Assembly (NCBI GenBank): GCA_029204225.1
Contig: CM055111.1
Location: forward strand, 46,987,224-47,051,223
Source: Diphasiastrum complanatum
Taxonomy: Eukaryota; Streptophyta; Lycopodiopsida; Lycopodiales; Lycopodiaceae
Length of the DNA stretch: 64,000 nucleotides
Reading direction: 5' to 3'
The notes beneath the pieces were generated by a model. The model was not told where the DNA came from, did not search any database, and saw only the letters and a list, made by a program, of their open reading frames with translations. Made by a program: the position numbers and the translations under genes. Every line of letters begins with the position of its first letter. The stretch's first letter is position 1. Positions 1-12,260 of this stretch are shown here, piece after piece.

Positions 1-1895
1 TGTCGCAGTGGGTGAGAACAACAGCCACTTGCGGCTGACATGTCATTGACCTTCTTGTGTTTGATGAGATGAACCTCACCCAATAAGAAAGCTCTTGTTT
101 TATCACTTCAAATTGTTTTTGCTGTCCTGATTCTCTTTCAAATGGGTTGCATAGCAAGAGAAAGCAGCAAGGACTACCTTGAGTGCTTAGATCTGGGATC
201 ATGAAATCGTGGAAGACCTGGTACTCCTCTTGGCCTGCAAGATCCCAGATTGAAATTTTGTGCTTGCCATCATCTACAAGGACTTTAATCTCTATCCCAT
301 GTGTCCTCGTTGCCCACTCATTTGGATCTGTGAAGCACCCAGAAGGCTTGCGCACCTCAATTAGTTCTAAGAGTGGACGCACCATCTTGGTACACACATC
401 AGTTGCAAAGCTCCGGACCATTGATCTTCCTAAAGTAGTCTTGCCTGCAGGTGAGCAATCGATTGTGAACGTGATCAAATATTTTCGAAGAATATAACAT
501 AAACTATACCGAGAGAATGTAGATGCATTCAATCACTGGAGAACTGCTATTTGAGCTGCTTTTATCATCTTCTTGACATACTTACAAGTTGAATTTATGA
601 GTGATCCCAAATTTTTAGTACTAGTTAACTACTCTCTTCACACAACAGCTAAGGTAAAATATAAGCTTAGAAAGTCATCTTCAGAATTTGAAATGGATAG
701 CCGCAGAAGGATGCTCAGAAAGTTATTCATCATGGACTGCATATATATTTCTAGAAAGTGTGGGGTTAAATTTTGATCGCTTGCCTGAAAATGCATGCCC
801 GCAAAGGAAGATCCTTGCAGACGTGGGGTGTGTGACAGGCAGCTCCCGCATCACTGTCACGTGTTTTTGTGCGTTCCTTTCTAATTGTGCTCTGACAGCT
901 GCCTCAAGACCTTCACGCTCCAATGGAGTTTCTGTCAGGTTTATCGTTTTCAACCAATGATTGACTTGTAGAAGATCCATGATACTTGGAAATACATCCC
1001 CTCTAACACCATCACAAAATGAGAGATCAAGCACCTGAAGAGATTTACTCTTTTCAAGAGATTTGAATATACAACACAGAGCTTCTGGTGACATACTGTC
1101 TTCATAAGAGATTACCAGCTCAATAAGTGTGCTGTTTGAATTCAAAACCTCGGCAACAGATTGTGTCCCACTACTTCCCATCCTGTTTTCAAACCCACCG
1201 ATCTCAAGGTGTGTGAGCGAGGCATTGTTGGTCACTAGCGGCTTTAGCAAAAACTGTACGCCCTCTGGACCCAATGGATTACCCCATAGACTCAGACGTT
1301 TAAGGGTTGAATTTTCTCTCAACATCGTCGCCAAGAAAGCAGCTCCAGTCGCTCCCACGTATGACCTCCGCAAACTTAAACGTCTCAAAGTGGAGTTTTT
1401 ATTTAACATTTCGCAGACGAATTGGACTCCATCCTCCCTACAATACCATGGCCAGGAAATGGACAACTCCTGCAAAACTGTATTTGCTCCCAGATTTCTG
1501 CATAATGCAAGAAGATCTGAACCCTCCACCCTATCTATTGTTACTGAGGTTAAGCTATTGGACGTACCAATGGTATCCATAAGTTTAAGACGAATTTCTT
1601 CTCTTAGACGAAATCCGTCTATGCTGATAGAGTCCTTCTGACACTTCAGGAATGCTACCTGAGCCTCTTTCAGTACAGACAGAAGCTCTGTAATACTCCA
1701 TTCTTCACACTGAAGTCTCGACCCTGCACGTTTGGGCAAAGGATCATATGAAATCCAGTCAAACAACGTCCATCGTTCCGTGAAAGGAATATAATCCAAA
1801 TTCTTAAACGCTATAAGTATGATGTCGGGACTCTTTGCTAGCCCTCTTTGCTTCGACAAGGTTTGCTGATCCATGTTTCCAAACAATAGTACCAA
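1..1895 (-). CDS. LRR-Roc GTPase (ROCO-like) protein, 5' two exons, runs off the left edge
   Basis: Exon 1 runs from the ATG at 1895 (a second in-frame ATG is at 1874) down to 785; exon 2 starts at 444 and is still open at base 1. Exon 1 encodes about 370 residues: an N-terminal region I do not recognise, then about six RNI-type leucine-rich repeats of roughly 28 residues (about residues 110-330, pattern NSTLxxLxLxxN), then the strand RIFLCGHAF that leads into a P-loop. Joining the exons completes Walker A as GHAFSGKTT. Exon 2 continues with the switch-II motif WDLAGQEEY, then CNPFE, and the specificity motif VVLTHCD, all as in Roc GTPase domains of ROCO proteins. Family knowledge: Roc domains bind GTP and act as intracellular signalling switches, usually followed by a COR domain, which would lie outside the window. 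Exon 2 is open for 148 codons without a stop, so the gene looks functional. The first ATG gives MVLLFGN; the second, MDQQTL, is equally possible. Confidence 0.85.
445..784 (-). other. Intron of the LRR-Roc gene with GC-AG borders
   Basis: The reading frame is lost just after the P-loop strand at 785 and picked up again at 444. The donor reads CAG/GCAAGC and the acceptor CTGCAG/GCAAG, so the intron is 340 bp and begins with GC instead of GT. It interrupts a glycine codon inside Walker A (phase 1). GC-AG introns are a known minor class, and the donor otherwise fits their consensus. Reading through the donor instead gives a short tail and a stop near 723. Confidence 0.75.
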
Positions 1896-2292
1896 TTACA
1901 ACTAACTGAACCCAACCCCAACTAATTGGTAATCTGGATTTTCAGATGCTTTGTTTTCTGGGCTTTGCTCACTACATATACTACAGCTCCGACGATTCAA
2001 TGTCTCCTGATAGTGATATGATGTAAAGAAACTAAAGGAAAATGAGGAAAAAGCCTGTGTGCTGTGTGATCATAATTGGGACTTTGATTGTAACAGGAGG
2101 CCGCCCCTCTCCTCGAATCCTCATCTCCTCATGATCTAATTTGTGCACACAACGTCATGCATGCACCACCTCTTCTTTTCTTAGCCTAAACTTTGCACGC
2201 TCAACGCTTTTTGAGGCTAGCACTAGCGCTCTACTGTCTCTCTCGCTAGAGGCAATACAACATCCACTATGTCTTTTTATCTATATACTATG
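1896..2292. other. Intergenic region upstream of the LRR-Roc gene
   Basis: This stretch should hold the promoter and 5' leader of the minus-strand LRR-Roc gene. I see no open frame of note and no TATA box that I would defend. Confidence 0.4.
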
Positions 2293-2368
2293 AGTACCTA
2301 CTACCAAGTTGTAAGGGCTGTAGTCCAAGCCAAGCCAGTACCTACTACCAAGTTGTAAGGGCTGTAGC
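2293..2368. repeat. Short tandem duplication (45-bp period)
   Basis: The 31-bp stretch at 2293-2323 recurs at 2338-2368, separated by 14 bp of similar spacing sequence, giving two near-identical copies in tandem. Confidence 0.8.
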
Positions 2369-2432
2369 CCCAGCGTGAAAACTTTTCTTACTTTTCTTTT
2401 TCTTCTTTTTTTTTCCGGTAAAAATTCTTTTT

Positions 2433-2463
2433 CATGCACCTTCCGTATCTCGGAAGGTGCATG
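2433..2463. repeat. Perfect 13-bp inverted repeat (hairpin)
   Basis: The arms at 2433-2445 (CATGCACCTTCCG) and 2451-2463 are exact reverse complements with a 5-base loop TATCT. The pairing continues imperfectly outward through A/T-rich flanks (about AAAATTCTTTTT against AAAAAATTCT). It could be a small foldback element; no gene is adjacent. Confidence 0.75.
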
Positions 2464-2559
2464 TAAAAAATTCTAGAGCAAGAAAAAGGAGGCCCAAAAA
2501 TTACGTTGTGAGGCATGTCCTTTTCTTCATGAAAAAGCAAAAAAAGATTTTACGTTAGG

Positions 2560-3905
2560 TTGTAGGATGCTAACAATGAGTAATGCATACTTTTTTTGAC
2601 ACCTTTGGAATCCAAATATCTAGGGATGAGTGCTAAATAAGTTATCATGTATTCCCTCGTGAGAAATGTTGTGTTGATATTGGCACTAAACCTTCCAATG
2701 AGTGGTCCTATGTTAGTATTGGACCAGAAATGATCCTACACCCCTTTATGCTTATCTCGTTAGTATTGGTAGCCTAATCATAAATTACGTCGCACCTCAT
2801 ATAGGTTACTATTGAAATTATCCTATACCTCCTAATGAGCTCTAGGTTAGTATTGGCACAAGAATCATAAGTTATTTTGTATTTCGTAATGAGTAATACA
2901 TTATACACATGGAATCCAAGACCTTAATATAAGTGTTACACAATATTAGACACTTGAATCCTACGTGTAACTCAATAGTGTTTTTTGACTCCATTTTTTT
3001 TTGGGACAAGGCCAATGTGTGGGTGGGATTTTTTGAACTTGGGTGGCCAATCCCACACCAAGGACCCACTAGATGGTCACTAATCATTTGGGTGGTAGGG
3101 TTCTCAATAAACCATCTAGGTTTTTGGTTTGTACTTAAAAAGGATTTGTAAAGCACAAAGCCAATTTTGTTGCTACCTAGGAATTTATGCTTGTAATGCT
3201 CGTCATTTTTACTGTATGTATTAACATTTATGAACTTTCAACAAACATGTAGATCTCATGAATAACCTTTCATATTTTCGGTTGTGTCTCCTAGAGGGAA
3301 AAGGTATCATAAGTATGGTAGCATGTGGCATACTTTCACGAAAAGCTTTTTCTACTCTTTTTTGTAAATGCTCTTTCGTAAATCCTAATATACCTCCTAA
3401 TGAGTACTAAGTTAGTATTGGCACTAGAATCATAAGTTAATATTGCACCTTCTAATGAGTACTAGATTATTTCTTGACATGTGGAATCCAATATCTCATA
3501 ATGAGTGTTACATAAGTTTAGACACTTGAGTCCTATAAGTATCTAGATAATGTTTTTGACACTATTCACTTGGTCACTAATTATATTAGTGACATGGTTT
3601 TCTATGAACCATCTATCTTTACTTTTTATTTTGTACTTGTTTAAGAATCATAGAAACACACCCCATATTTGCTACCTTAGGACTTCATGCTTGGAATCCA
3701 TTGTTTTTACCATAAGTAGTAATAGTTATGAACTTTTAACAAAAATTCAGATCTCATGAAAATAGTTCATGTATTTGGTCGTGTCTTGTAGAGGGCAAAG
3801 GTGACATAATTGTTGCTAGAATGCTAAGGTGTATACTTTCATGAAAAGATTTGTTTTTGTTAATGGTTTGAAAATAAAAATCTTTTTTGTTTTGGTTTTG
3901 TAAAG

Positions 3906-3991
<86 letters not shown>

Positions 3992-4300
3992 TGGCTATAT
4001 TCAACACAAGATGCAATATGTTATTTTTATATAATGAGTACCTAGTGCTTAATTGGCATCAAGATGTGAAATCCTATAAGTCTTCCTAATGAGTAGAATT
4101 AGGTTAGAATTGGCCTTAGAATCATAAATTTTCATATTGATGAGTACTAGATTAGTACTGGCACTAGAATTATAAGTTTTCTTTTATTTCCTAATGTGTA
4201 CTTGGTTACTATTGACACATGGTATCCAATAACTTAGAATGAGTGTTATATAATTTTTCATAGCTGATCTTATGAGTATCTCGATCATCTTTTTGATCAT
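2560..4300. repeat. Degenerate tandem array, unit about 565 bp
   Basis: The phrase CCTAATGAGTACTAGGTTAG (with variation) starts units at about 2825, 3390 and 4085, and weaker partial units precede them from about 2570. Units A (2825-3389) and B (3390 to about 3890) align along their whole length: the same order of phrases (ACATGGAATCCAA, AGTGTTACA, GACACTTGA, AACCATCTA, GATCTCATGA, TTTCATGAAAAG) recurs in each. Copies differ at many positions, so the array is old. A CT microsatellite has grown near the end of unit B. No protein is encoded. Confidence 0.75.
3908..3987. repeat. (CT)40 microsatellite
   Basis: An uninterrupted 80-bp TC run. Open frames through it encode only alternating Ser-Leu or Glu-Arg and are not genes. 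Confidence 0.98.
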
Positions 4301-4388
4301 TAGGGTCCTTTTTTAACTTAAAAGGGCCTCTTCACTAATTATAATTTTTGTTAATGATGACACATGCACCAATCATTAGGGACCTTTT

Positions 4389-5203
<815 letters not shown>

Positions 5204-5204
5204 A

Positions 5205-5222
5205 TGGCGCCGTTTCCGGGGA
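5205..5222 (+). other. Primer-binding site, tRNA-Asp type
   Basis: TGGCGCCGTTTCCGGGGA matches the complement of the 3' end of plant tRNA-Asp (TGGCGCCGTTGCCGGGGA) with one difference. It lies two bases from the LTR end, the expected place for priming reverse transcription. Confidence 0.8.
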
Positions 5223-7410
5223 TTATCGAAATTTAAAAAGTTCCCTGCTGAAATAATCTAAGACTACGCCTATCGGATCTATCATCTAGTGAAGGATTGT
5301 AATCCACCGATTCCTGAACAGATCATCATGGCAAAATACTATGCTGGACTGCCCAAAAGGATCAAATCTGGTATGGCGGAATTAGCATCCTATCCGTCAC
5401 CTGTACAACTCTGTAAGGATGCTGCCAAGATGGAAATCTCACTCGGGAAGAAGGATTTTCCCTATCTAGATGGGGAATCGGAGGAACAAAGGTCGACAAT
5501 GAGCAATGATCCAACAAGAATGGAACCCCATGCAAGGCAACAAAGTGCAGCAAGGTCAAGCAGAACAAGTGCAGCGGAAGACCCAGAACCTTGCACTTTA
5601 AGCTGTCAGCAAGCTTATGCTCGCTCTATTAAGTTTCTTGAAAAGGACGAATGTACCTACCAGGTGTCCAATCAAGAATCCGCGCTTGTTAAAAGGACAA
5701 AATACATAGCAACAGGCTTGTCGACTGCAAGATCCAGCGGTTCAACGGTCAGAAGCAGAATCAAGCCAACAAGGAGCTCACCAGAAGGGTGGATGTCAGA
5801 TTGATCCATCTAAATCACGAGTTTCTTCAACAAATAGTGGCAAGGTAGAAGTTTTGGTTATATCCTCTTGCATGTCACCGAATTCAACGGAGGACCATAA
5901 CAGCCTACCAGTCTATTTTGTGGAAGATCCTGAGGGAAATCTGTTACCGGTGTATGCCTATCAACTTAGAGGTGACGGCATACTGCACTCAGTTAGGTGC
6001 TATGGATGCGGAGGAAAACACCGACGTGCTGAATGTCCACACCGAGGGGATCCGTCAACATTTGATCCCTCGTGTTCACAATGTGGAGTTAATCATCCAT
6101 GCCGAGATTGCCCGATGAGAAATTCACAAATAGCCAGGAGGCATTTGGCCTATGTAGACTGACATGCACCTGTGGTAACCCTTCCACCTCGAACATACTA
6201 CAAAAGAAAAATCCTAATGCCACCGGGCTATGAAGAGAGTGACGAAGAAGAAAATCTAACAAAAGTCCCAAGGTACGCAAAGATACCCTCGGGCAAACAA
6301 GTAGAACCATCACATAAGACAAAGATGGTAGAATTCATCAAGCCAACGACTGTCGAGGAAATCAAGACACGGGCAACCGAGGAACTCCAGCAAATTCTGT
6401 CAGGGCTTTTTTTGCACTCAATGCGAAGAATTCTTAGTGATGAATTACAAAGGGGACTAGCGTCAACAGGGCAACTTGAAGGCAATTCAGCACAAGATCC
6501 AAGAAAAAGTGCCATCACGCAGCCTTCAATGGGAAAGTGCAATGACCAAGAGAAGACTAAAGTTGATGATTGCCCCTCAACGAGCAAGATTCAACCAAAT
6601 TCTAATTGTTCCACAATTCAACAGACCCCCAAATCAACGCCAATTCGGGGTATATCCTCCTGGCCTGCTCCAGCCATGGATACAGAATGGGCCACCACAC
6701 GTCGAAAAGGCAACAAAGAACCATTGCCTTCACCATCACTGTCATCGCCATCTTCTATTCCCCTCAAGGATCTTTGAGGCACTTGCAGTGCTCCACCCCT
6801 TTCGAGATTGATGACATTCATAAGTAATCTGCAAGTGAATTTGGTTGCGCTCAAGGAACGAGTAAATCTTGAAACAGAAAATACCACTCTCAAGACGCAA
6901 ATGGCAGCCTTAAGCAGTGCTCCGTCGATGAACCTTGATCAAGTCAAAGCAATGGAGGAGAAAATTTAGACCTCGACAAAATGTTGGGCCGATATGCTCA
7001 AAAATACTGAAGCAAAAAGCAATAAGATTGTTTCATAGGCGATGGAAGAACAAGCCAAATGAGAATACAAATCTCAAAACGTTTGCATCAGAAGTCTTTC
7101 CGAAACCGACCCCCTGCTTGCAGCCAAAGAACTTCTGGCCTCACTTTCCTATGAGGAAGAAGAAGGCATCGTGGAAGCAGCTTGGCACAATAAGTTCGAC
7201 TCTTTGGTTGTCTTCATCCGTTTCAAATACACTGATTATCGTAATGAAGTTCTTAAGCATCGTGGATGTCTTAAAGGTAGTAATGTTTTCGTTCATGAAA
7301 ATCTAACTACCTTACAGTGGAAGGACTGAAGTAGCTCATTGAGGAAGCAAATGCGTTAGGAAAAAGGGTTATTTTTCGGGATGGTCGACATTTTCTGGTC
7401 ACCCCATCCT

Positions 7411-7700
7411 GAATTGATCAGATAGTGACGCCTCCTACATGAGAGCCTTTTAGTCAAGAGAGAACTTTTCAAACTGTACTTAAAGTTTCCTCCTGTGTGA
7501 GAGCCTTTCATTGACGCTTGTTAGAGATTGCTCGGAGTTAGGTTGAGAGTTAGAGCACTGAAGAGATATTTTTCTCTTCTTAGTTAGTTTGGTTTTAGTT
7601 ATGTTTTGTTTTGACGGCATTGCTCCGTCACTGGTACCATCCATTTTGATGTACTTGTTCGTCGTATATGCCTTTTGGCATGGACAAGACATTAATAAAG
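7411..7700. other. Non-coding stretch with a possible polyadenylation signal
   Basis: The phrase CCTCCT(A/G) with GAGAGCCTTT occurs twice (about 7432 and 7489). An AATAAA at 7694-7699 just before the pyrimidine tract may be the 3' end of the preceding relic. No coding sequence is recognised. Confidence 0.35.
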
Positions 7701-7850
<150 letters not shown>

Positions 7851-7883
7851 GCCAACAAGGATGAAGCAGAAGGATGTCCATTG

Positions 7884-8405
7884 ATGGTCTGAAGACAAAG
7901 ACGAGGCAACAACACCAGAGCCAAGAGAAAAAATCGACGCAAGGCAGGCTCTGCACCACAAAGAAAGAATCATGTGCTACCACCACTGCCACCGCCACCT
8001 CTAGTTTCTACAATAGCTAGCCCAAGCAGGACCCCAGAGCATGGCAGGGGTAGGCCGGCCCCTCGTGCCTTGGGTTGGAAAGGAGTTGTGTAGGATGCAG
8101 CCACCAGCTCCTTGACAGTGCAAGAAGCGGCGAAGTGGTTCCAAAAAATAAGAAAATATCATAAATTTGTCAAATTTCTAATACCCAGGGCCCGAATGTT
8201 GAGGCTTGTCAAAGCAATTGTAGATGAATATTCTTTGGGGAACAGGGTTACAGTAGAGGCTATGTTGGCAATTCAAGAGGCTGTGAAAATGTACGCGACA
8301 CAGCTTTTTCAAGACACATTTTTGTTTGTCGTACATAGAAAGAGAGTCACAATACTCCCTAAGGATCTCCACCTTGCACAAAGTTTAAGGAGAGAGCACA
8401 ATTAA
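7884..8405 (+). pseudogene. Histone H3-family relic, centromeric-H3-like
   Basis: One frame from the ATG at 7884 to the stop at 8403-8405 encodes a basic, proline-rich N-tail (motifs RAKRKNRRKAG and PPLPPPP) followed by a histone fold that aligns without gaps to canonical H3 from the alphaN helix to the C-terminus: QKIRKYHKF, KFLIPRA, LAIQEA, LFQDT, KRVTILPKDL. The fold region is intronless. Two stops interrupt the tail (TGA at 7890, TAG at 8091), so as it stands it is a pseudogene or retrocopy, unless the tail is spliced. Features that recall CENH3 are LIP in place of H3's LIR, the (A/V)EAxLAxQEA helix and the unrelated tail. Against CENH3, loop 1 has the canonical H3 length, while plant CENH3 loop 1 is usually longer. 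The intact protein would package DNA in nucleosomes, at centromeres if it is CENH3. Confidence 0.65.
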
Positions 8406-8840
8406 AATTCTTGATACACAGAAGATTTTATGTTTAATATTTGATTTCAGATTTATGTGAATGCACATTTTTCTACTTTTGTATATAATATCTAATTTCA
8501 GGTTTATGTGAATGCAAATTTGAGTATTTTAGTACCATGTAAATGTAGAGATTTCCAAATTTGAGTATCTCACTACTATGTGAATGCTTACTTTCTATTA
8601 TGCATTATGCATGAATGCTTGTTTTTTAGGCCTTGGCGTGACCCAGGCCCCTTTGACCAAACGGCATGAAAATCATGCCAAGGTGTGACCAGGGCTCTTT
8701 CAGGAGCGTGGAATTGGTGTCTTTCCGATGGCATCCTTGCTGGAACTACTGGTTCTTGTATCGCAATGAAGTTGAGAGGTGCACTGGTTCCAGGTTTAAA
8801 TGGACAATTCTTGTAACAGTGTCCATAACAAATAAGAGAT
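8406..8840. other. Non-coding, AT-rich then mixed sequence
   Basis: The first half repeats a phrase like TTTATGTGAATGCA three times (about 8451, 8502, 8577). The second half has an imperfect direct repeat around GTGACC(C)AGG at about 8637 and 8685. No gene is recognised. Confidence 0.4.
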
Positions 8841-8847
8841 CTCTCAT

Positions 8848-9400
8848 TTGAAGGACAACTGGGCATTACCGGAAGTATTATCAATGTCGCTGCAAATCTA
8901 GATCAAGTACAAAAGGTGTTACCAAGATTCATGGATGAAAGTGCCTCCGTAGTTGTCGCACTACGACACAAAATACAATACAAGTCCGCATATAAAAGCA
9001 CGAGAAATGTGTTCCTTAATGCACAACAAATGAGTGCACAAAGTTGCTTTTATTTATCACTTTCACTCAACAATACGACACGATCATTTTCGTTCATCAA
9101 CACAAGTTCGGAAGACGAACGAGCATGTGTCTTAAAAAAAACACCAACTTTAATTGTTGGAAACTTCATCTATCAACATCAAATGCAAATCAAAAATTGA
9201 TCACTACATGTCAAGAAAAATTTGCTATCACCAATTTGTCTTGCTAAATACGTCGCACATTACATTGACAATGGAAACCAAGTAAAAAAGAGAACAATTT
9301 CTCAAATCATTCTATTTGTCAATTACAATTTCCATAAAGATCCAGAAAACTATTACAAGAGAGCATCTACTTTTGTTCCTGCCATTTGTTGAATCTGAAC
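8848..9400 (+). mobile_element. Helitron/Helentron RepHel protein fragment
   Basis: Coding remnants on the plus strand match modules of the element at 48-52 kb. QLGITGSIINVAANLDQVQK corresponds to its QVGVTGSIVNVVVDLEKIQ. LNAQQMSAQSCFYLSLSL corresponds to LNTQQISAQLAAFIVLSL. FSFINTSSEDERACVLK corresponds to FTFINTNPEHLRAFVLK, and VNYNFHKDPENYYKRA to VHYNKRKDPNNFYREQ. These are the conserved segments before the helicase in Helitron replicase-helicase proteins. The segment that should carry the HUH nuclease between the first and second module is absent, as are the helicase and both element ends. At least one frame change occurs (near 9200). It is a dead fragment. Confidence 0.75.
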
Positions 9401-9546
9401 AAAATCTAAAAAGCACCACCCAGTCATAACTGGGTCAGGGATCAGAAGAATCTGCCAAACAAGTAAGCGTCCGTGTGGGCTGTACAGCTGCAGAAACTCA
9501 CTTAGCGATAAACTTTCGAACTGATCTTCAAGCTGGAAATTTACTT

Positions 9547-10227
9547 TCATACTGCCGTTGTTCCCTCGTTACCATTAGTGTCCTTCTTCAATAATGAAAC
9601 CCTGGATGCACTCTTATTCAGATTAGGTGCAAGATTAGGAGCAGAAGCAGACGACTGATCATTCGATGTATCTAAAATATTATCAGGTCCGATGTTCCCT
9701 AAAGCAAATCCAACCCCATGTCTTGCAGGAGGAGATAACCCGAATACCATACCCACAAGTAGAGCCACAATAATTGGGACAGTTTTTGTAATTGTGCTGG
9801 GTATGTATGGGTAGAAGCAATGAGTTAATGGTGGAGTGAGAAGCGCCAGGGTACAAAAGCTGACTACTGTGAGAAAAGCATTCAGAAAATCAGAAAATCG
9901 TAAATAAAATTGTGAAGATCCTGTATTGCCTACATAGAAATTGCTATCAATATTTAGCAATCGCTTGAATTGCGAGTTGTACAACCCTTTGGTGGTCACA
10001 ATTCCGTAGTAGATTTGCCCATCTTTCGTCGTTAAACTGTCTGTGAAAGAAAGAGAAAAGCAAATGAGAGAAAAAATAACCACCAAGATACCACTCATAG
10101 TCCGCTCAATCGCACCACAAACACTATTGTTAGTAAAAATAGGAGCAAGCGTCTGAAAAGCCATGAACGTTCCGGTGGGCAGCAGGTTTGCAAGATTGTT
10201 GAAAAGCTGTGAGGAACTGGTAGCCAT
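9547..10227 (-). CDS. DMP (DUF679) family membrane protein, apparently intact
   Basis: A 226-residue open frame with four hydrophobic segments at about residues 15-31, 44-65, 110-135 and 146-166, the layout of plant DMP proteins. Family-typical motifs are LLPTGTFMAFQTLAP, SFTDS, GQIYYGIVTTKGLY, HCFYP and a final FGLSPPARHGVGF after the fourth helix. A polar Ser/Asn-rich C-tail of about 50 residues follows. I chose the ATG at 10227 (MATSSS) over the upstream in-frame ATG at 10260 because the second copy at 21251 begins at the same point (MATTSW) and because DMP N-termini are short. Known for the family: membrane remodelling in the endomembrane system, and in flowering plants some members (DMP8/9) act in gamete fusion. 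The role of this one cannot be told from sequence. No intron is needed, as is usual for DMP genes. Confidence 0.85.
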   Translation of the reverse strand: MATSSSQLFNNLANLLPTGTFMAFQTLAPIFTNNSVCGAIERTMSGILVVIFSLICFSLSFTDSLTTKDGQIYYGIVTTKGLYNSQFKRLLNIDSNFYVGNTGSSQFYLRFSDFLNAFLTVVSFCTLALLTPPLTHCFYPYIPSTITKTVPIIVALLVGMVFGLSPPARHGVGFALGNIGPDNILDTSNDQSSASAPNLAPNLNKSASRVSLLKKDTNGNEGTTAV

Positions 10228-10367
10228 TACAAATTTATTACAGCAAGCACCCACTTTCAACTCAGCAAGTACTGCACAATATAAAACACCTTCACCTTGC
10301 CTTGGAAAATAAAAGTCCAGACAACCCCTCTAGCTATTTCTTGAGTAGATATATGGAGCACCTGGTG

Positions 10368-10375
10368 TTATATAG
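10368..10375 (-). promoter_or_regulatory. Possible TATA box of the DMP gene
   Basis: The minus strand reads CTATATAA about 141 bases upstream of the chosen start codon, a position that would allow a leader of about 110 bases. This is a motif match only. Confidence 0.3.
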
Positions 10376-11889
10376 TAGAAGGAAGGAGATGGTATGGAGC
10401 CGTGAGCTGGAGAGGGGATTGACGAATTCCTTCAATCCACATCGACGTAGTCCCGAATACTGCTTCACTTACGTTGGACCGGACTCCGACGCTATCGAAG
10501 TACAGTATCTGCTGACTGAAGCATGGGCATACAGGATCTTGTTTGAACTTTATACTCGCCACCTTATCATTTTGCAATTATTACTAAGTAGACTACGATG
10601 ACTGGACGATGAGCATGAAGCACACCTCATCAGTTTGCGATTACTAGTCTGTAAACTTTCTCTCCAGAAACATATATTTTCAAATTCAAGCAAGAGGATA
10701 AGATGAGGTTATACGTATTTTGTTGAAAATGTTGACAGTACAATTGTTAAAATAAAATAACATTGACTAAGAACGGATGCACACTTATATTGATGATTAA
10801 TTATTTTCAAAACTGAATCATTTGGGAAAAGTGCAGCTGGTTGACATTTTCTTTTCTGATCTCGATGATTAGATTTGGATTGAAAATGCGTGCATGGATA
10901 TGGATTTAACAAAATCAAAAACTCTATATTAAATAACTTTGTAAATCGGGTGGCCCACTTGACAGTGGTACTTACATAGTTCACAATCTGTCTCAGGCAG
11001 CGGCGCTTAGGGAGTACTTGCATGCTTATGAAACCAGTTCTCAGGTTTCTTCTAAGGGCCAGCATTCATTGATTCTAACCACGGGTCTCAGAGGATAATG
11101 AATATTGTTAGAGCGACTGATTCCAGCTTTCCATAGGTAAATCTAAATGAGTTTGAGCTCTAATTTTTGGCTTTCTACACATGAACCTAATATGTGCTTT
11201 GTCATGTACTAAGGACCAAAATTACATTTCAAGGATAAACTTTGAGCTATTTGAATGTCCAAAACTTATGATTTCTCATATTCAATCAATCAATGAGTCA
11301 TCTTGAGGATAAGGACCAACGTTGAGCTATTGTGAGTGATAAACAAAACAAATTTGAGTCTCAAGTGATAAAAATCACATGTTTGGAACCACAATCAATC
11401 TATCTTGTATGATATGGTTCAAGTTTGAGCCATTTACAAGATTCCATGAATCTGATCACTCGATGAGAATCTTTAGTGATACGATCCAAAATAAAGCTAT
11501 TTTGAGTGAACAAATCCAAATTTAAACTATCTCAAGTGATAGAAGTCTATTTCATCAAAAAGAGATAGAAATGTCACGTAATTTGAATGTCCTAAACTTG
11601 AGGTTGTTGATTTTGATCACACCATGAGCAATTTCATGTGATAAAAGCTAAAATCTCATGTTAGACATCAAACTCAAGATACACATAAAATTTGATCTTC
11701 TAGTGCAACATCTAAACTTTAGATGAAGCAACGTCAGGCTTTATGGTTCATAATGTTCTTCTAAACTGAGTCGATGTTGAAGGCCTGTGCTTTATCTCTT
11801 CGTATTCTATTGAAGACATGATGTAACAAGATTGAATACATGATGTAACACAAGTCACTTTGAATCAAAAGATGATATGCCATATAAAT
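10376..11889. other. Region upstream of DMP; no gene recognised
   Basis: A short minus-strand open stretch (11065 down to 10976, beginning MLALRRNLRTGF) ends exactly at a strong donor-like AT/GTAAGT, and another GTAAGT lies near 10470. They might be exons of a small unrecognised transcript but I cannot link them. From about 11100 to 11720 phrases such as TTGAGCTATT and GAGTGATA recur in degenerate form. Confidence 0.3.
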
Positions 11890-12260
11890 ACTAATGTATA
11901 ATACTTAACTTGCTAACTACTAACTAGCTAATAGTGACCAATTATGCTAACTAGCTATCTAATGAGCATTTATGTTACTATAGTTAGTAAACTACTATAC
12001 TCTTAAATTAGTTAGTTAATACTACCTAGTTAGTTAATTAACTATTTTGATAGTCAACTAGTTAGTTTATAATAAGTAACCAACTAATAATAACTAGATA
12101 TTGATATCAATAGTTTAGCATATTTGATATTTAGTATTTATTATATCTAGATTTAGTACATTAATATCTAAGATTTAGTATTTATATTATTATCTAACAT
12201 TTAGTATGATTTAGTATTTATATTAGTATTTAACATATAGTATATTATAGAATTTCGTAT
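11890..12260. repeat. AT-rich low-complexity repeat (TTAG/CTAG and TTTAGTAT motifs)
   Basis: CTAACTAGCTA-type phrases fill 11900-12110 and ATTTAGTATTTATATTA-type phrases fill 12130-12245. It is AT-rich throughout and non-coding. Confidence 0.6.

Noticed and set aside
1129-1641. A 170-codon plus-strand frame opposite the LRR gene
   Set aside because: It is the complement of a convincing LRR coding exon and has no motif of its own. The frames at 183-497 and 688-960 are rejected for the same reason.
10302-10601. A 99-codon plus-strand frame upstream of DMP
   Set aside because: It has no recognisable motif, overlaps the likely promoter and leader of DMP, and has a competing frame on the other strand.
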